This document shows positions 26,092 through 35,972 of a stretch of DNA of 42,046 bases, one piece after another. Position 1 is the first letter of the stretch, and each line of letters starts with the position of its first letter. The translations under genes were made by a program, and so were the position numbers. Under the pieces are notes generated by a model. The model worked only from the letters and a program-made list of their open reading frames with translations, ran no database searches and had not been told where the DNA came from. Source of the DNA: Candidatus Blackburnbacteria bacterium RIFCSPHIGHO2_12_FULL_44_25 (GTDB lineage Bacteria > Patescibacteriota > Microgenomatia > UBA8517 > UBA10165); NCBI GenBank assembly GCA_001816455.1, contig MHCB01000039.1, positions 1 through 42,046 of the forward strand, read 5' to 3'.

Positions 26092-26120
26092 TTGACAGAT
26101 AACCAACATACAGTTATTCT
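26092..26120 (+). promoter_or_regulatory. Predicted promoter for the 26158 gene
   Basis: TTGACA (26092-26097), 17-bp spacer, TATTCT (26115-26120), 38 nt upstream of the ATG with SD-like AAAGG. Confidence 0.5.
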
Positions 26121-26157
26121 AGTTAGATCGATAATTACCCAATAAAGGTCAACACTA

Positions 26158-27741
26158 ATGCTAAAACGAATATTTAACAATACCCCATTAAACCTCACAA
26201 TTGTTTTGGCTGCAGCAATTCTTACTTTTCTTCCAACACTTAAAATGTACTTTTACATGGACGAGTGGGGGAATCTATATGAATGGACACATGGTTATCA
26301 ATATAGATATTCGGTTTTTCCAGGAGAGATTTTTCATTTCCTCTTTGAAACTTTTGGCCTTAATGCAACAGGATATTACGCAACGGGTCTTGTAGGATAT
26401 GCGCTTTCTGTTGTTATTTTTTATCTCCTTGTCAGCCGTACTTTAAAAAGTAAATTGCTTGGGCTTATTGCAGGCTTGGTTTATGCAACATGTCCTATCG
26501 GGATAAATACTGTACAAATGGTGTGGACATATGTAGCCGAAGGTGGCTATCCCCTTACAGTCGCACTTCTAATTCTACTTTATTTAGTTGTTGGGTATTT
26601 TCAGGAAAAAAAGATCTACTATTTTATTTTAGCCGCCGTATGTTTTTTGCTTTTTTTGGAACTAGAACCAAGACGCGTTTTCCTGTTTCTCCCGCTCCTA
26701 TTTCTCTTTGACTACTTTTACAACTTCAAAAACATCATTCCGAATATCGGATTCTTTTTGAGGCAAGCAACCTTTCTTCTTATTTTTATTGCTTATTACA
26801 GATACAATGTTACGTTATCAAATATAATTCTCCATAGTGGTGTTGTGTTTTTGTCTGGTCCATCGACTTTTGATTGGCAGACTAAGGCAAACTTCAGTAA
26901 GGTGGCGCTCACAAGCGCAGAGCCCCTGATAAGCTTAACTAACATACTTCTTGCAGGACCATGGATATTGCTTAGCGAACGCCTTAAAGGACATGTTGAT
27001 CTCGTCGACATAAAACAAGTGTATCAAGTAGTAATTGCAACACTTTCTCTCGCAGGTTTGATAGTCGTTCTGGCTCTGAAAACTAAAAAACAGTGGGGAT
27101 TATTACTATTGTTCTCCTTAGGATGGATATACGCAAACATCTTAGGTTTTTACATCTTCAGCTCACCCGGGGTGAATGATGCTCCACATAGGTATTTGTC
27201 TCTTGCGGCCCCAGGCTATGCTCTCTTTGTCACGCTTTCCATCGCCTCTTTATATACATTTTTTGTAAGGAGGAACAAAAAAGCCAAACCAATGCTTAAA
27301 AGGATGTTCGCTGGATTATTGTTGGGCATCATAGCCATTAACTTTTTGTCAGTAAAAATCAATTTCGACAAATTTAATGATTTTCATGGCAAACCAGCTC
27401 GAGCTTTTTATAAATCATTGAAAGAATACTACCCCACGTTGCCCCCAGACTCTATTCTTTATTTCCAGACTCCGCCAAGTCCTGCTGTTAAATATAAACT
27501 AAGCAGGATTTATGGGGGAAGTAACTATGGCGTGCCAGCAACGATTGCGGTTTTTTACCCGGAGCGCAAAAAAGAAGAACTTGTTTGGGCAACTGACCTT
27601 GTAAAAGTTGAGGAATTTATCAAAAGCGACAAGACTCGCATAGACCGCGTATTCGCATTCTACTACGATGATAATGGACTATGGGACAAGACCGAAGAAG
27701 TAAGAAAAAAACTAGCAGCTGATTTGGGAACTAAGTTGTAA
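26158..27741 (+). CDS. GT-C-like multi-spanning membrane protein lacking the discoidin domain
   Basis: FLPTLKMYFYMDEWGNLYEW; tail YPTLPPDSILYFQTPPSPAVKY...VFAFYYDDNGLWDKTEEVRKKL parallels the tails of the 20376 and 23627 ORFs. Confidence 0.68.
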   Translation: MLKRIFNNTPLNLTIVLAAAILTFLPTLKMYFYMDEWGNLYEWTHGYQYRYSVFPGEIFHFLFETFGLNATGYYATGLVGYALSVVIFYLLVSRTLKSKLLGLIAGLVYATCPIGINTVQMVWTYVAEGGYPLTVALLILLYLVVGYFQEKKIYYFILAAVCFLLFLELEPRRVFLFLPLLFLFDYFYNFKNIIPNIGFFLRQATFLLIFIAYYRYNVTLSNIILHSGVVFLSGPSTFDWQTKANFSKVALTSAEPLISLTNILLAGPWILLSERLKGHVDLVDIKQVYQVVIATLSLAGLIVVLALKTKKQWGLLLLFSLGWIYANILGFYIFSSPGVNDAPHRYLSLAAPGYALFVTLSIASLYTFFVRRNKKAKPMLKRMFAGLLLGIIAINFLSVKINFDKFNDFHGKPARAFYKSLKEYYPTLPPDSILYFQTPPSPAVKYKLSRIYGGSNYGVPATIAVFYPERKKEELVWATDLVKVEEFIKSDKTRIDRVFAFYYDDNGLWDKTEEVRKKLAADLGTKL

Positions 27742-28855
27742 TACCCCGCTTTCTTAGTTCATCTACCGCAAAACTGAATTTGTCTTCCGCGTTTTCCTCC
27801 TTGCTCCATTCAACCAGGTTTTTTATGCCTTCTTTTAGCTTTATATCGGGACTCCATCCTAAAAGTTTCTTTGCTTTTTTAATATCTGCAAAACAATGTC
27901 TTACATCTCCACTTCTAAATTGTTCAGTAATATCTGGGATTATCTTAACTTTCAATATTTCAGCCAACATTAAAGCAACGTCACCAATTGCAACGCCCTT
28001 GCCTCCACCTAAATTAAAGACTTGGTGATAAGATTTTGGATTGCCCAAAGCCAAAACGTTAGCTCTGGCGATATCATAAACAGAAACAAAGTCTCTGGTT
28101 TGTTCACCGTCTTCATAAATAACCGGGGATTGGTTATTTTTCAATCGACTTAAGAAAATAGCTGCGACTCCAGTATAAGGATTGGAAAGTGATTGCCGTG
28201 GACCATAAACGTTGAAGTACCTGAAGGCAGTAGCGGGAATATTGTATGCTCTCCCAAAAATTAACATCATTTCTTCCTGGGTTTGTTTCGTCAGTGCGTA
28301 TATCGAATTACTTGCGAACTTTTCTGTTTCTGGAGTTGGCACAGGGGCAAGATATCTGTTACAAGACTGGCAGTGAAGTTCCCAATCCTTCTTTTTCATT
28401 TGAGTGCTGCCTCGAAGAGGCGGGCGAACTAGTCCGCACTTTTGGCACTCATACAAACCTTCTCCATAGGCACTCATTGAAGAGGCAACTATAAGATGCT
28501 TAACGTTATGCTTATTATTTGCTAAAAAATCTAGTAATTTAGCAGTACCTTGAACATTCGTATTAAAATAATGATCAATCTGATACATACTTTGTCCAAC
28601 ACCAACAGCCGAGGCTTCATGGTATATGGCGTCAACATTTTTTATTGCTTTTCTCAGATCAGCAGTATTAGTGACGTCTCCAAGAATGAATTTTACAGAC
28701 TTATTTAAATACTTGGGCTTCATGCCTTTGTGAACCTGATCAACCAGATTATCAAGAACCACAACCTGATACCGTTTTCTGACAAGCTCGTCAACGATAA
28801 ATGATCCTATGAATCCCGCACCGCCAGTAACTAAGACCCTTTTTATTTTTTTCAA
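27731..28855 (-). CDS. NAD-dependent epimerase/dehydratase (extended SDR) with Cys-rich insertion
   Basis: RVLVTGGAGFIGSFIVDELV; SSMSAYGEG; YALTKQTQE (YxxxK); insertion YECQKCGLVRPPLRGSTQMKKKDWELHCQSCNRYLAPVPTPE, as I recall for dTDP-L-rhamnose 4-epimerase-type proteins. Confidence 0.88.
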   Translation of the reverse strand: MKKIKRVLVTGGAGFIGSFIVDELVRKRYQVVVLDNLVDQVHKGMKPKYLNKSVKFILGDVTNTADLRKAIKNVDAIYHEASAVGVGQSMYQIDHYFNTNVQGTAKLLDFLANNKHNVKHLIVASSMSAYGEGLYECQKCGLVRPPLRGSTQMKKKDWELHCQSCNRYLAPVPTPETEKFASNSIYALTKQTQEEMMLIFGRAYNIPATAFRYFNVYGPRQSLSNPYTGVAAIFLSRLKNNQSPVIYEDGEQTRDFVSVYDIARANVLALGNPKSYHQVFNLGGGKGVAIGDVALMLAEILKVKIIPDITEQFRSGDVRHCFADIKKAKKLLGWSPDIKLKEGIKNLVEWSKEENAEDKFSFAVDELRKRGITT

Positions 28856-30075
28856 ATTTTGTACCCCATCTTTCTCAAAGCATTCTTATATGTGTTTTCC
28901 CAAGTATTGTTTCTTGCACGTTTAATGGCATTTATTCTCATTTTTTTGTAAAGGACCTTGTTTTTCAAAAGTTTTGTGATCGCAATAGCTTGTGAAGTAG
29001 GTGTGTCGTCGGCTATTATTCCTGCTCCATCTCGTTCAATCTCTTTTCCCAACGGGGGGACCTGAGTAGTAATAACGGGCAATCCTGCCGCCAGATAAAG
29101 CCTGGTTTTTGTGGCATCTGCCCACCATCGTGGCGATCCGGGGGTCGCAAGATATGGAGCAAGACCCAGCATATATTTTGCTGTTTCTTGGGACAACTTA
29201 ACCTGATCCGACACAAAACCATGGAATACGACTTTCTCACCAAGCTTAAGTTTCCCGGTCAACCTCTTTAATCTCGTCATGTCGGGTTCGCCGCTACCAT
29301 AAACATGAAGAGTCGCACCGGGGACAGATTTCAAAACTATTTTTAATGCCTTTATTGCCAAGTCCGGCCCGTTTATCCATCCCAAAGTACCAACAAACAC
29401 CAAACTATTTGGAACCACCCTAGAATAAGGCAAATAGCTTATCTGTTTTGGAAATAACGCGTTTGGCACATGTATAAGTGGCGCAGCTTTTTGGGGATCA
29501 AGCCCTACCTTGATTCTTGCCGGCATCATGGCAAGCGATACGTCCCAAACAAAGTCGGAATGTTTTGCGGCAAATCTATCTAAGAATAAATATAAATCAT
29601 TAACCCACTTCGGTTTATATCTATCTGGAGAATAATCCGAAACATAATAAACAACAGTTTTAACAAGACCCAGCTTCCTTAAAAGTATACCAGCTATGGC
29701 ATTTACTGCCTCAAGTCCAATGAATAAGTCGTATCTTCTATTTCCAAAAAAAACAAATTCTACTACGGATAAAAAATCTCGAATTTTAAAAATAGGGGAA
29801 GTACTTTGATCATGCACAAGTTTCAGAAGTGGGTACAAAAGAAACGAGCTTAAAAAGAACCTTGAACACCCAACCCGTCTTGCTCCCTTGTACGCCTCAA
29901 GATATGGAATAACAGAATCACCTCCGGGATGGGGTTGTTCGATGAGGGTAAACCTTTTTGACCTTTTGGTAAAAAAATAGGTCATGGGCTCTATCATTCC
30001 ATTCGTAGCAGTCCTTTGGCCGTGGCTTCTGACCGCGAATGTTGCAAATACGATTGAATTTAACTTCCTAGTCAT
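28852..30075 (-). CDS. GT4-family glycosyltransferase (group 1), paralog of 3564..4727
   Basis: LVFVGTLGWINGPDLAIKALKIVLKSVPGATLHVYGSGEPDMTRLKRLTGKL...FHGFVSD...GLAPYLATPGS...KTRLYLAAGLPVITT. Confidence 0.88.
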   Translation of the reverse strand: MTRKLNSIVFATFAVRSHGQRTATNGMIEPMTYFFTKRSKRFTLIEQPHPGGDSVIPYLEAYKGARRVGCSRFFLSSFLLYPLLKLVHDQSTSPIFKIRDFLSVVEFVFFGNRRYDLFIGLEAVNAIAGILLRKLGLVKTVVYYVSDYSPDRYKPKWVNDLYLFLDRFAAKHSDFVWDVSLAMMPARIKVGLDPQKAAPLIHVPNALFPKQISYLPYSRVVPNSLVFVGTLGWINGPDLAIKALKIVLKSVPGATLHVYGSGEPDMTRLKRLTGKLKLGEKVVFHGFVSDQVKLSQETAKYMLGLAPYLATPGSPRWWADATKTRLYLAAGLPVITTQVPPLGKEIERDGAGIIADDTPTSQAIAITKLLKNKVLYKKMRINAIKRARNNTWENTYKNALRKMGYKI

Positions 30076-30128
30076 TTAAACTCCAATTAGTATATAAAAC
30101 ACAGAGAAGAGTATACGACTAAGCGCTG

Positions 30129-33100
30129 ATGCTATTCAAGATAAAAAAGATAATTTTTAAAGACAAGTTCCTCTTGGCTGTTTTTGTCTATGCCTTTTTT
30201 GCATTATTAGGGATACTTGCCCTCTCGTATTATTGGCTACCCCCGGGTTTTGCGATCGTCGGACACGACTCAGGGTTGCCGCTAGATGCTAAAACTTTTT
30301 TGCAAACCAGACTTTATGCTTGGGATGATCGTATAGACTTTGGACTAGACAACTCGGTTAATTTTGGAAGCTTAACAATTCACTTTTTTGACTGGATGAC
30401 TTCGCTTATTGGAGGAGTCCCATATGCAGGAAATTTCACAAGTCCCTTTTTTTGGCTAGGCGTGGTTTTTGTATCGGCACTTTACTTTTCATATCAGTTT
30501 AAAAACATTTTCGGTAAACCCTTTGTTTTCTTGCTTCCTGTCTTTTTAACATTTAACTTTTACATCTTCCAATCAGTATTTATGTTGGAAAGGGGAAAGT
30601 TTGGTGTTTTTTCAGCAATGCTAATTGCATTGGGCACATATTTTCGAAGCAAGGAAGGAAAAATTGGACTTATCAAAGCTTCAATTTTATCTGCCATAAC
30701 TTTTTCTATATTTAATGGTGGTGGCCTATTTGCAATTACGCTATTTGGGGGTGTTGTAATAGTATTTGGAGCACTCATTTTTCTCGAATTACTGAAGGGT
30801 TTGATAGAGCTGAACTTTAAGGATTTCAGGAAAGTACTAGGATTTATTGTTCTTACTGCTATTTTGTTTTTCTTCATCAACGCGTATGCGTACCTCCCCT
30901 ACCTGACCCATTTTCTGTCAGATACTCCGGCTGAACTCACCCAAGAATCCCTATACAAGGGCAACTTGGAATGGCTCCGCTATGTAAGCAGGCCAACCTC
31001 ATTTTTGAATCTTTTCAGACTCTTGGGCGTTCCAGAATGGTATGGATCATATTCTGACTTCGATAAGGCAAATGACACTCATCCATATGCACCGCTCTAT
31101 TTAAACAATCCACTACTTTCTGCCATAAGCTTTATTTTCCCCATATTAGCCTTTCTCAGTTTCATTATTGCCAAGAAAGGAACACAGAAAAAAACAATTT
31201 CTTATTTTGGAGTGATTGCGCTTTTTGGACTTGTCTTTGCCGCAGGTTCCCATGAACCACTGGGATTTGTTTATGAACTCTTCATGAGATATATCCCCGG
31301 CTTTGTTCTCTTTCGTTCGGGTTTCTATAAGTTTGATATTTTTTATATCTTTGGGATGGCGGTTTTAATAGCTTTCACGATAAGCTACTTAATAGAAAAA
31401 AGCGCAAGTTTTTTGCGTTTTAAACTTGGAAAAGTTTTAATTTTTCTATCAACACTCGTATTTATAGGTCTTTGGGCTTCCTATCATTGGGTATTGTTTG
31501 ACCCATCAAAAATTTTTGCCTGGAAAGCAGATCAGTCAACAAAGGTTAAACCCCCGCAGTATATTTTTGATTTTGCCTATTGGACGCAAAAAACCGATTT
31601 GCAAGGGAAGCGAATTCTTCTCCTGCCTCCGCTAAACAAAGACTGGCAAAATGATGCATATAACTGGGGATACTGGAGTCTCTCACCCCTACAATACGCC
31701 CTGAGCACCGCAAACGTGTTGTCAAACTGGCACGCACTCAACTCAAATGAACAAAAGCATCTTGAGCGTCTTTATGAAGAGTTAAGGGAAAGCGATGAAG
31801 AAAGTTTTATAAAGCAGGTTGAAAAACTCAACGTCGGGTATCTTTTGGTAAGACACGACGCCCTCACAAATTCCAGCTGGTCAGCAGCAGACAAAAACGA
31901 CAGCTACCAGGAGGCAATAAGCACTTTAAAAAGAATACAAATGGTCAAACAGTTTGGTGAGTGGGATCTTTATGAAATATCAAAAAGTAAAAGCTCAAAA
32001 GTTTTTACCATCTCCACAATAAACAACGCACCAGATAAGTATGTCTCCTTAGCAAACGAATTCTTTCCCGAAGGAAATATTGTGGGAACGTCAGTCTCAA
32101 AGCTTTATAAAGAATTAGAAGACTTAAGCATTGGGGAAATGGAGGTTTTTGATTGCATATCCTGCCCACTTGAAAAGAAAGCTAATATCCAGGACTTTCC
32201 AGATGTAAACGTACTACCAAGCTCAATCTTTTACAAGCTAAAAGAGAGGCAAGAAACAGCCCTGCTTTTAAGTCCCAAGAATAGTACAAGCAGAATCGGC
32301 GACTATCTAGGATTAATCTTAAGAAGGTCCTCAGAGCAACAAAAGATGATCGACTTATTGGTAGATGAAAGGTTCTTGATAAAAAATGCTGCCGTTATCA
32401 GGTCATACTTGGATAGATTGTATTCTGAATTCGAAGCTATACCATCAAGTTCTCAGGACTTTGAGATGACAAGTCAGGTTTCAGATTACTTGGGAACGTC
32501 ACAGCGGGTGTTTGCGAGATATGCCGCTACGAATGAATTTAAAAGGAGTGGTCGAGAGAATATAGACGAAAACCTGGGCGTCATCTGGGGTTTTAACAAG
32601 ATCATGAATTTCTTTGCTCCACTGTTGGAACACCCAGAAGTATGGTCTAACCGTAAAGTTTACCGCGTCAATATACCTCAGAGGACGGAGTACAACCTAT
32701 ATTTTCCTACGGCCTCGTTTCCACTCAAGAAAGACGGAAGTCTCCTTATGCCCAAATCGATTGAGATTAAAAGAAACAACGAGACACGTGTTTTGGAAGT
32801 GGAAAAACACAAAAATGGCTGGCTTAAAGCACATATACCGAACGACTTTGATGGACCAGGAGAACTTGTTATCAACTTTGAAGAACTACCAAACATTCTT
32901 ACAATCGAGGGTTCTGGTCTGGAACAGTTCTCACACGGAAAATCCGCTTGTCACAGAGGTGAAATAAGCAATTTTGACAGAGCACGAGCATACGAGGTTA
33001 GGGTTTGGAAATCAGACAAGTCCAGTATCGCGAATGTCATTTTTAGTGATAGAAGCTTTCAGTACTCAGAAAAGCACGGATTTTTATCAGGAGAGGACAA

Positions 33101-33635
33101 TTTTGAAATACCAGCAAGCTCTGAGGGGGACTTTTCGAGGTATGTGTTTTTTCCATCCGCATCTGCCAATATTATTTCTCTATATGTTTGTAGCAATAGC
33201 AGGGAGCTCCCCAAAATAGACAAAATTGAAGTACGAGAGTATTTCGCCCCACCCGTTATTGGAGTGGGTGGCGGCAATAAAAAAGACGAAGAGGAAAAAT
33301 TACAAAACTTCACACGCCTCAACCCAACCAGATATGATATAAACATTCAGGAACTGTCAAGTAGCGAGATTTTGGTTTTTAATGAGAGATTTAATCCTTC
33401 CTGGAAGTTATTTGCAGTAAAATCTGATGGGACAAACCAGTTGGTTAGTAAACACTTTTCAGTGGACGGTTATAGTAACGGCTGGCTGGTTACAAAAAAT
33501 GACGGAACAAAATTTAAGCTAGAGTATGCACCACAAAGCGTTTTTTACAAGGCTAGCATTTTTTCTATAACAACAATTTTAACTGCATTGGTTTGGCTTG
33601 TTGGTTCTAGGACCAGAAAGAAAACATCTAGTTAG
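30129..33635 (+). CDS. Very large GT-C-like membrane protein with a long soluble region
   Basis: About 11 TM segments in the first ~470 aa; ~650 aa mostly soluble region; C-terminal TM (SIFSITTILTALVWLVGSRTRKK). Architecture resembles AftD/DUF3367- or YfhO-type proteins. Confidence 0.6.
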   Translation: MLFKIKKIIFKDKFLLAVFVYAFFALLGILALSYYWLPPGFAIVGHDSGLPLDAKTFLQTRLYAWDDRIDFGLDNSVNFGSLTIHFFDWMTSLIGGVPYAGNFTSPFFWLGVVFVSALYFSYQFKNIFGKPFVFLLPVFLTFNFYIFQSVFMLERGKFGVFSAMLIALGTYFRSKEGKIGLIKASILSAITFSIFNGGGLFAITLFGGVVIVFGALIFLELLKGLIELNFKDFRKVLGFIVLTAILFFFINAYAYLPYLTHFLSDTPAELTQESLYKGNLEWLRYVSRPTSFLNLFRLLGVPEWYGSYSDFDKANDTHPYAPLYLNNPLLSAISFIFPILAFLSFIIAKKGTQKKTISYFGVIALFGLVFAAGSHEPLGFVYELFMRYIPGFVLFRSGFYKFDIFYIFGMAVLIAFTISYLIEKSASFLRFKLGKVLIFLSTLVFIGLWASYHWVLFDPSKIFAWKADQSTKVKPPQYIFDFAYWTQKTDLQGKRILLLPPLNKDWQNDAYNWGYWSLSPLQYALSTANVLSNWHALNSNEQKHLERLYEELRESDEESFIKQVEKLNVGYLLVRHDALTNSSWSAADKNDSYQEAISTLKRIQMVKQFGEWDLYEISKSKSSKVFTISTINNAPDKYVSLANEFFPEGNIVGTSVSKLYKELEDLSIGEMEVFDCISCPLEKKANIQDFPDVNVLPSSIFYKLKERQETALLLSPKNSTSRIGDYLGLILRRSSEQQKMIDLLVDERFLIKNAAVIRSYLDRLYSEFEAIPSSSQDFEMTSQVSDYLGTSQRVFARYAATNEFKRSGRENIDENLGVIWGFNKIMNFFAPLLEHPEVWSNRKVYRVNIPQRTEYNLYFPTASFPLKKDGSLLMPKSIEIKRNNETRVLEVEKHKNGWLKAHIPNDFDGPGELVINFEELPNILTIEGSGLEQFSHGKSACHRGEISNFDRARAYEVRVWKSDKSSIANVIFSDRSFQYSEKHGFLSGEDNFEIPASSEGDFSRYVFFPSASANIISLYVCSNSRELPKIDKIEVREYFAPPVIGVGGGNKKDEEEKLQNFTRLNPTRYDINIQELSSSEILVFNERFNPSWKLFAVKSDGTNQLVSKHFSVDGYSNGWLVTKNDGTKFKLEYAPQSVFYKASIFSITTILTALVWLVGSRTRKKTSS

Positions 33636-33642
33636 ATAAAAA

Positions 33643-34014
33643 ATGAAATTCAAATCGCATAAAATACCAAGTACAAAACAAATGCAAAAATCCATCGATG
33701 ATTGGATTTTCCAAAGAAGGTATAGGCTTTTGATTTTTGTTTGTGTCATCCTTTTCGGCTTCGCAGCAAATTATATTCCATATATAAGCCTGTTATTGTC
33801 AAAGCCATATCTCTCTATCTTAATTCTTGTATGTCTTGCTCCTTTTATTCTTAAAGTAGAAGCGAAAATTTTATTCACTCTGGCGATAGGCGGTTTCTTA
33901 CTTGTGTTTCTTTTTTGGTTTTTGGGTCAAACGGAAGAAGCTGAAGTTTTAATAGAATATATTTTTATTCTTCTTCTTGCAGGCACAATTAGATCCTTTG
34001 TCGCCTCGGGGTAA
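33643..34014 (+). CDS. Small membrane protein of unknown function
   Basis: Hydrophobic segments LLIFVCVILFGFAANYI, YLSILILVCLAPFIL and ILFTLAIGGFLLVFLFWFLG; 7 nt after the upstream gene. Confidence 0.6.
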   Translation: MKFKSHKIPSTKQMQKSIDDWIFQRRYRLLIFVCVILFGFAANYIPYISLLLSKPYLSILILVCLAPFILKVEAKILFTLAIGGFLLVFLFWFLGQTEEAEVLIEYIFILLLAGTIRSFVASG

Positions 34015-35953
34015 GACAATCAAGCGCAAAGTATGACAACACTGCCAAGGCGAGTATGCCAACAGCTTTGCCCAATCTGTAGCTTTCGGGGTAATAGTAC
34101 AACTCCACAAATTGAGTATTTGGCTCAACCTTAACCTTCATCAACTTATTTCCAGCTTCCTCAATCTCAAGTCTTTTCCCATCAGCCCTTGCTTTCCAAC
34201 CAGAGCTCCGTGTTTCAGCAAAAACAATTTCTCCCGCCTTGTGTTTTGAAGCGTCGATAACAACATTGCCTGGCCTGTATTTAAGAATTGGAGCTTCAAT
34301 CTCCTTCGTAGCCCCGGCAACATAAAAGTAGGCCCTAGTTCTGAACTTTGTATTCTCAAAAATCAAATATTTTTCAAATTGAGCGACCTTGGTAAACTGC
34401 GGATCATTGAGCGTATATGGAGAAATAACATATTTGACGTTGGCCTCTCCAAGTATTGTGGCGATAGGTTGAATCTCTTGAAATTTATAGACTGAAGAAG
34501 GAGGAAGTGTCGAAGAATATTTATCCCAGAAAACCTGTGAAAGGGAGATGAAATTATCATAGTAATTTTTCTGATAAACAGTTGCATATCCCTCAATGGT
34601 TTGAAGGTTGTAGAGTGCAACATTCTTTTGAGAGAGACACCTCGTTGTGCAAAAGACACGAAAAAGCTCTGTGTCGCTTTTTAAAAACTCGTAAACTTTT
34701 TGCGGAACTTCTTCGTTCTTTATGATCGGTCGTTCAAGGCGTAACCAGGAGAGAATAAAGAGCTCTATTAAAGAGAGACTTCCTAGAGTTAACACAAGAT
34801 TCTTTCGTTTTGTTTTGCCAATTTTTTCAAGCCCAAAACCCGCTAGGAATACCACAACTAAAGCAATAACAAACCAGTTCCGTGTGGTTACACGGCTTAG
34901 GACATACCAATCGGAGGCCAAAAGTAAAGAATGAAACGGAGAAATATTGTTAAGACTTACAAAAACGATAATCACCACAAGCAAAGCCACAAGTGCTTTT
35001 AGCTTTTTCTCAAGTTTTAAAAATCCAACAAAAGCAAGGACTGTTATGAAAATTCCACACGCAATCCACTTCTCAGAATCAAGTGAGAAGATGAAATCTC
35101 TTCCCCCAAACACATGCGGGTAAACAGCCCTCACAAATTCGGTAATCCCCCGCCATATTGGATAGACATCCCTGTCTTTCAGAAGAATAAATCGGGTGGT
35201 TTGGGGAAGCCATTCAAGTTGCGGAAAAAGTGTTATAGCAATAAGTCCAATAGTTGCAAAGAGACCAAAGAATACGAACTTGAAGGTTCTCAAGCTCCGA
35301 GCTCGAGAATAAAACCAACACACAACAACAAACAAAAGCGATGTGGCAAGGGAGGGTGCAAATATAGTTGGGAACAAAAAGAAAAGCATGGATAGACTAA
35401 AAGACCAGACCAGCATCCAGTAGAAGTTGGGGGACTTAGCCAGCTTTGCACTAGCAAGTAAAACGAATGGAAGCCAAGCTATAGATGCAGCAAGGGTGAT
35501 ATGTCCAGCTTCAGCAAATCCTGCTGCTCTTGGAAAAGTAATATAAAAGAGTGCTGTGAAAATACTAGAAACCCTTGAGAAACCGAAACCCTTTCTAGCC
35601 GCCAAGTAAGCACCAACACCGGCTAGGAAAGTGTGAACCATAAACCATACAATAAACGCTGGATCGGTGGGTAAGACAAGAAAAATAGCATTTATTGGAT
35701 AAAAAAGAAGAGATTGGGGATCGGGCAAAAGGGGTGTCCCGGAAAAAAACATACTATTCCAAAAAGGTAAGGTACGGTCGCTAATCAAATGCTCGCTCTC
35801 AAAAAAGGCAATCGGCCAATAATACTCCTCAAGATCGTTTCCGCGACTAAGTAACACCGAAGGGTTTTTGATAACCGGAAGATATAAGAGCAGAGTTGCC
35901 AGAAAAATAAAAATAGCGATCCTAAAGTTGCCTTGACGCAAAAGCTTAAGCAT
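33989..35953 (-). CDS. YfhO-like GT-C membrane protein
   Basis: GNDLEEYYWPIAFFESEHLISDRTLPFWNSMFFSGTPLLPDPQSLLFYPINAIFLVLP and C-terminal ETRSSGWKARADGKRLEI...VELYYYPESYRLGKAVGILAL are characteristic of YfhO-type proteins. Confidence 0.75.
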   Translation of the reverse strand: MLKLLRQGNFRIAIFIFLATLLLYLPVIKNPSVLLSRGNDLEEYYWPIAFFESEHLISDRTLPFWNSMFFSGTPLLPDPQSLLFYPINAIFLVLPTDPAFIVWFMVHTFLAGVGAYLAARKGFGFSRVSSIFTALFYITFPRAAGFAEAGHITLAASIAWLPFVLLASAKLAKSPNFYWMLVWSFSLSMLFFLFPTIFAPSLATSLLFVVVCWFYSRARSLRTFKFVFFGLFATIGLIAITLFPQLEWLPQTTRFILLKDRDVYPIWRGITEFVRAVYPHVFGGRDFIFSLDSEKWIACGIFITVLAFVGFLKLEKKLKALVALLVVIIVFVSLNNISPFHSLLLASDWYVLSRVTTRNWFVIALVVVFLAGFGLEKIGKTKRKNLVLTLGSLSLIELFILSWLRLERPIIKNEEVPQKVYEFLKSDTELFRVFCTTRCLSQKNVALYNLQTIEGYATVYQKNYYDNFISLSQVFWDKYSSTLPPSSVYKFQEIQPIATILGEANVKYVISPYTLNDPQFTKVAQFEKYLIFENTKFRTRAYFYVAGATKEIEAPILKYRPGNVVIDASKHKAGEIVFAETRSSGWKARADGKRLEIEEAGNKLMKVKVEPNTQFVELYYYPESYRLGKAVGILALAVLSYFALDCLTPRRQRI

Positions 35954-35972
35954 GTTAGCCTAATCATAACCA

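Noticed and set aside
31395-31435. Hairpin-like AAAAAAGCGCAAGTTTTTTGCGTTTT resembling an intrinsic terminator
   Set aside because: Lies in the middle of the 1168-aa CDS with imperfect arms; likely chance in AT-rich coding sequence.
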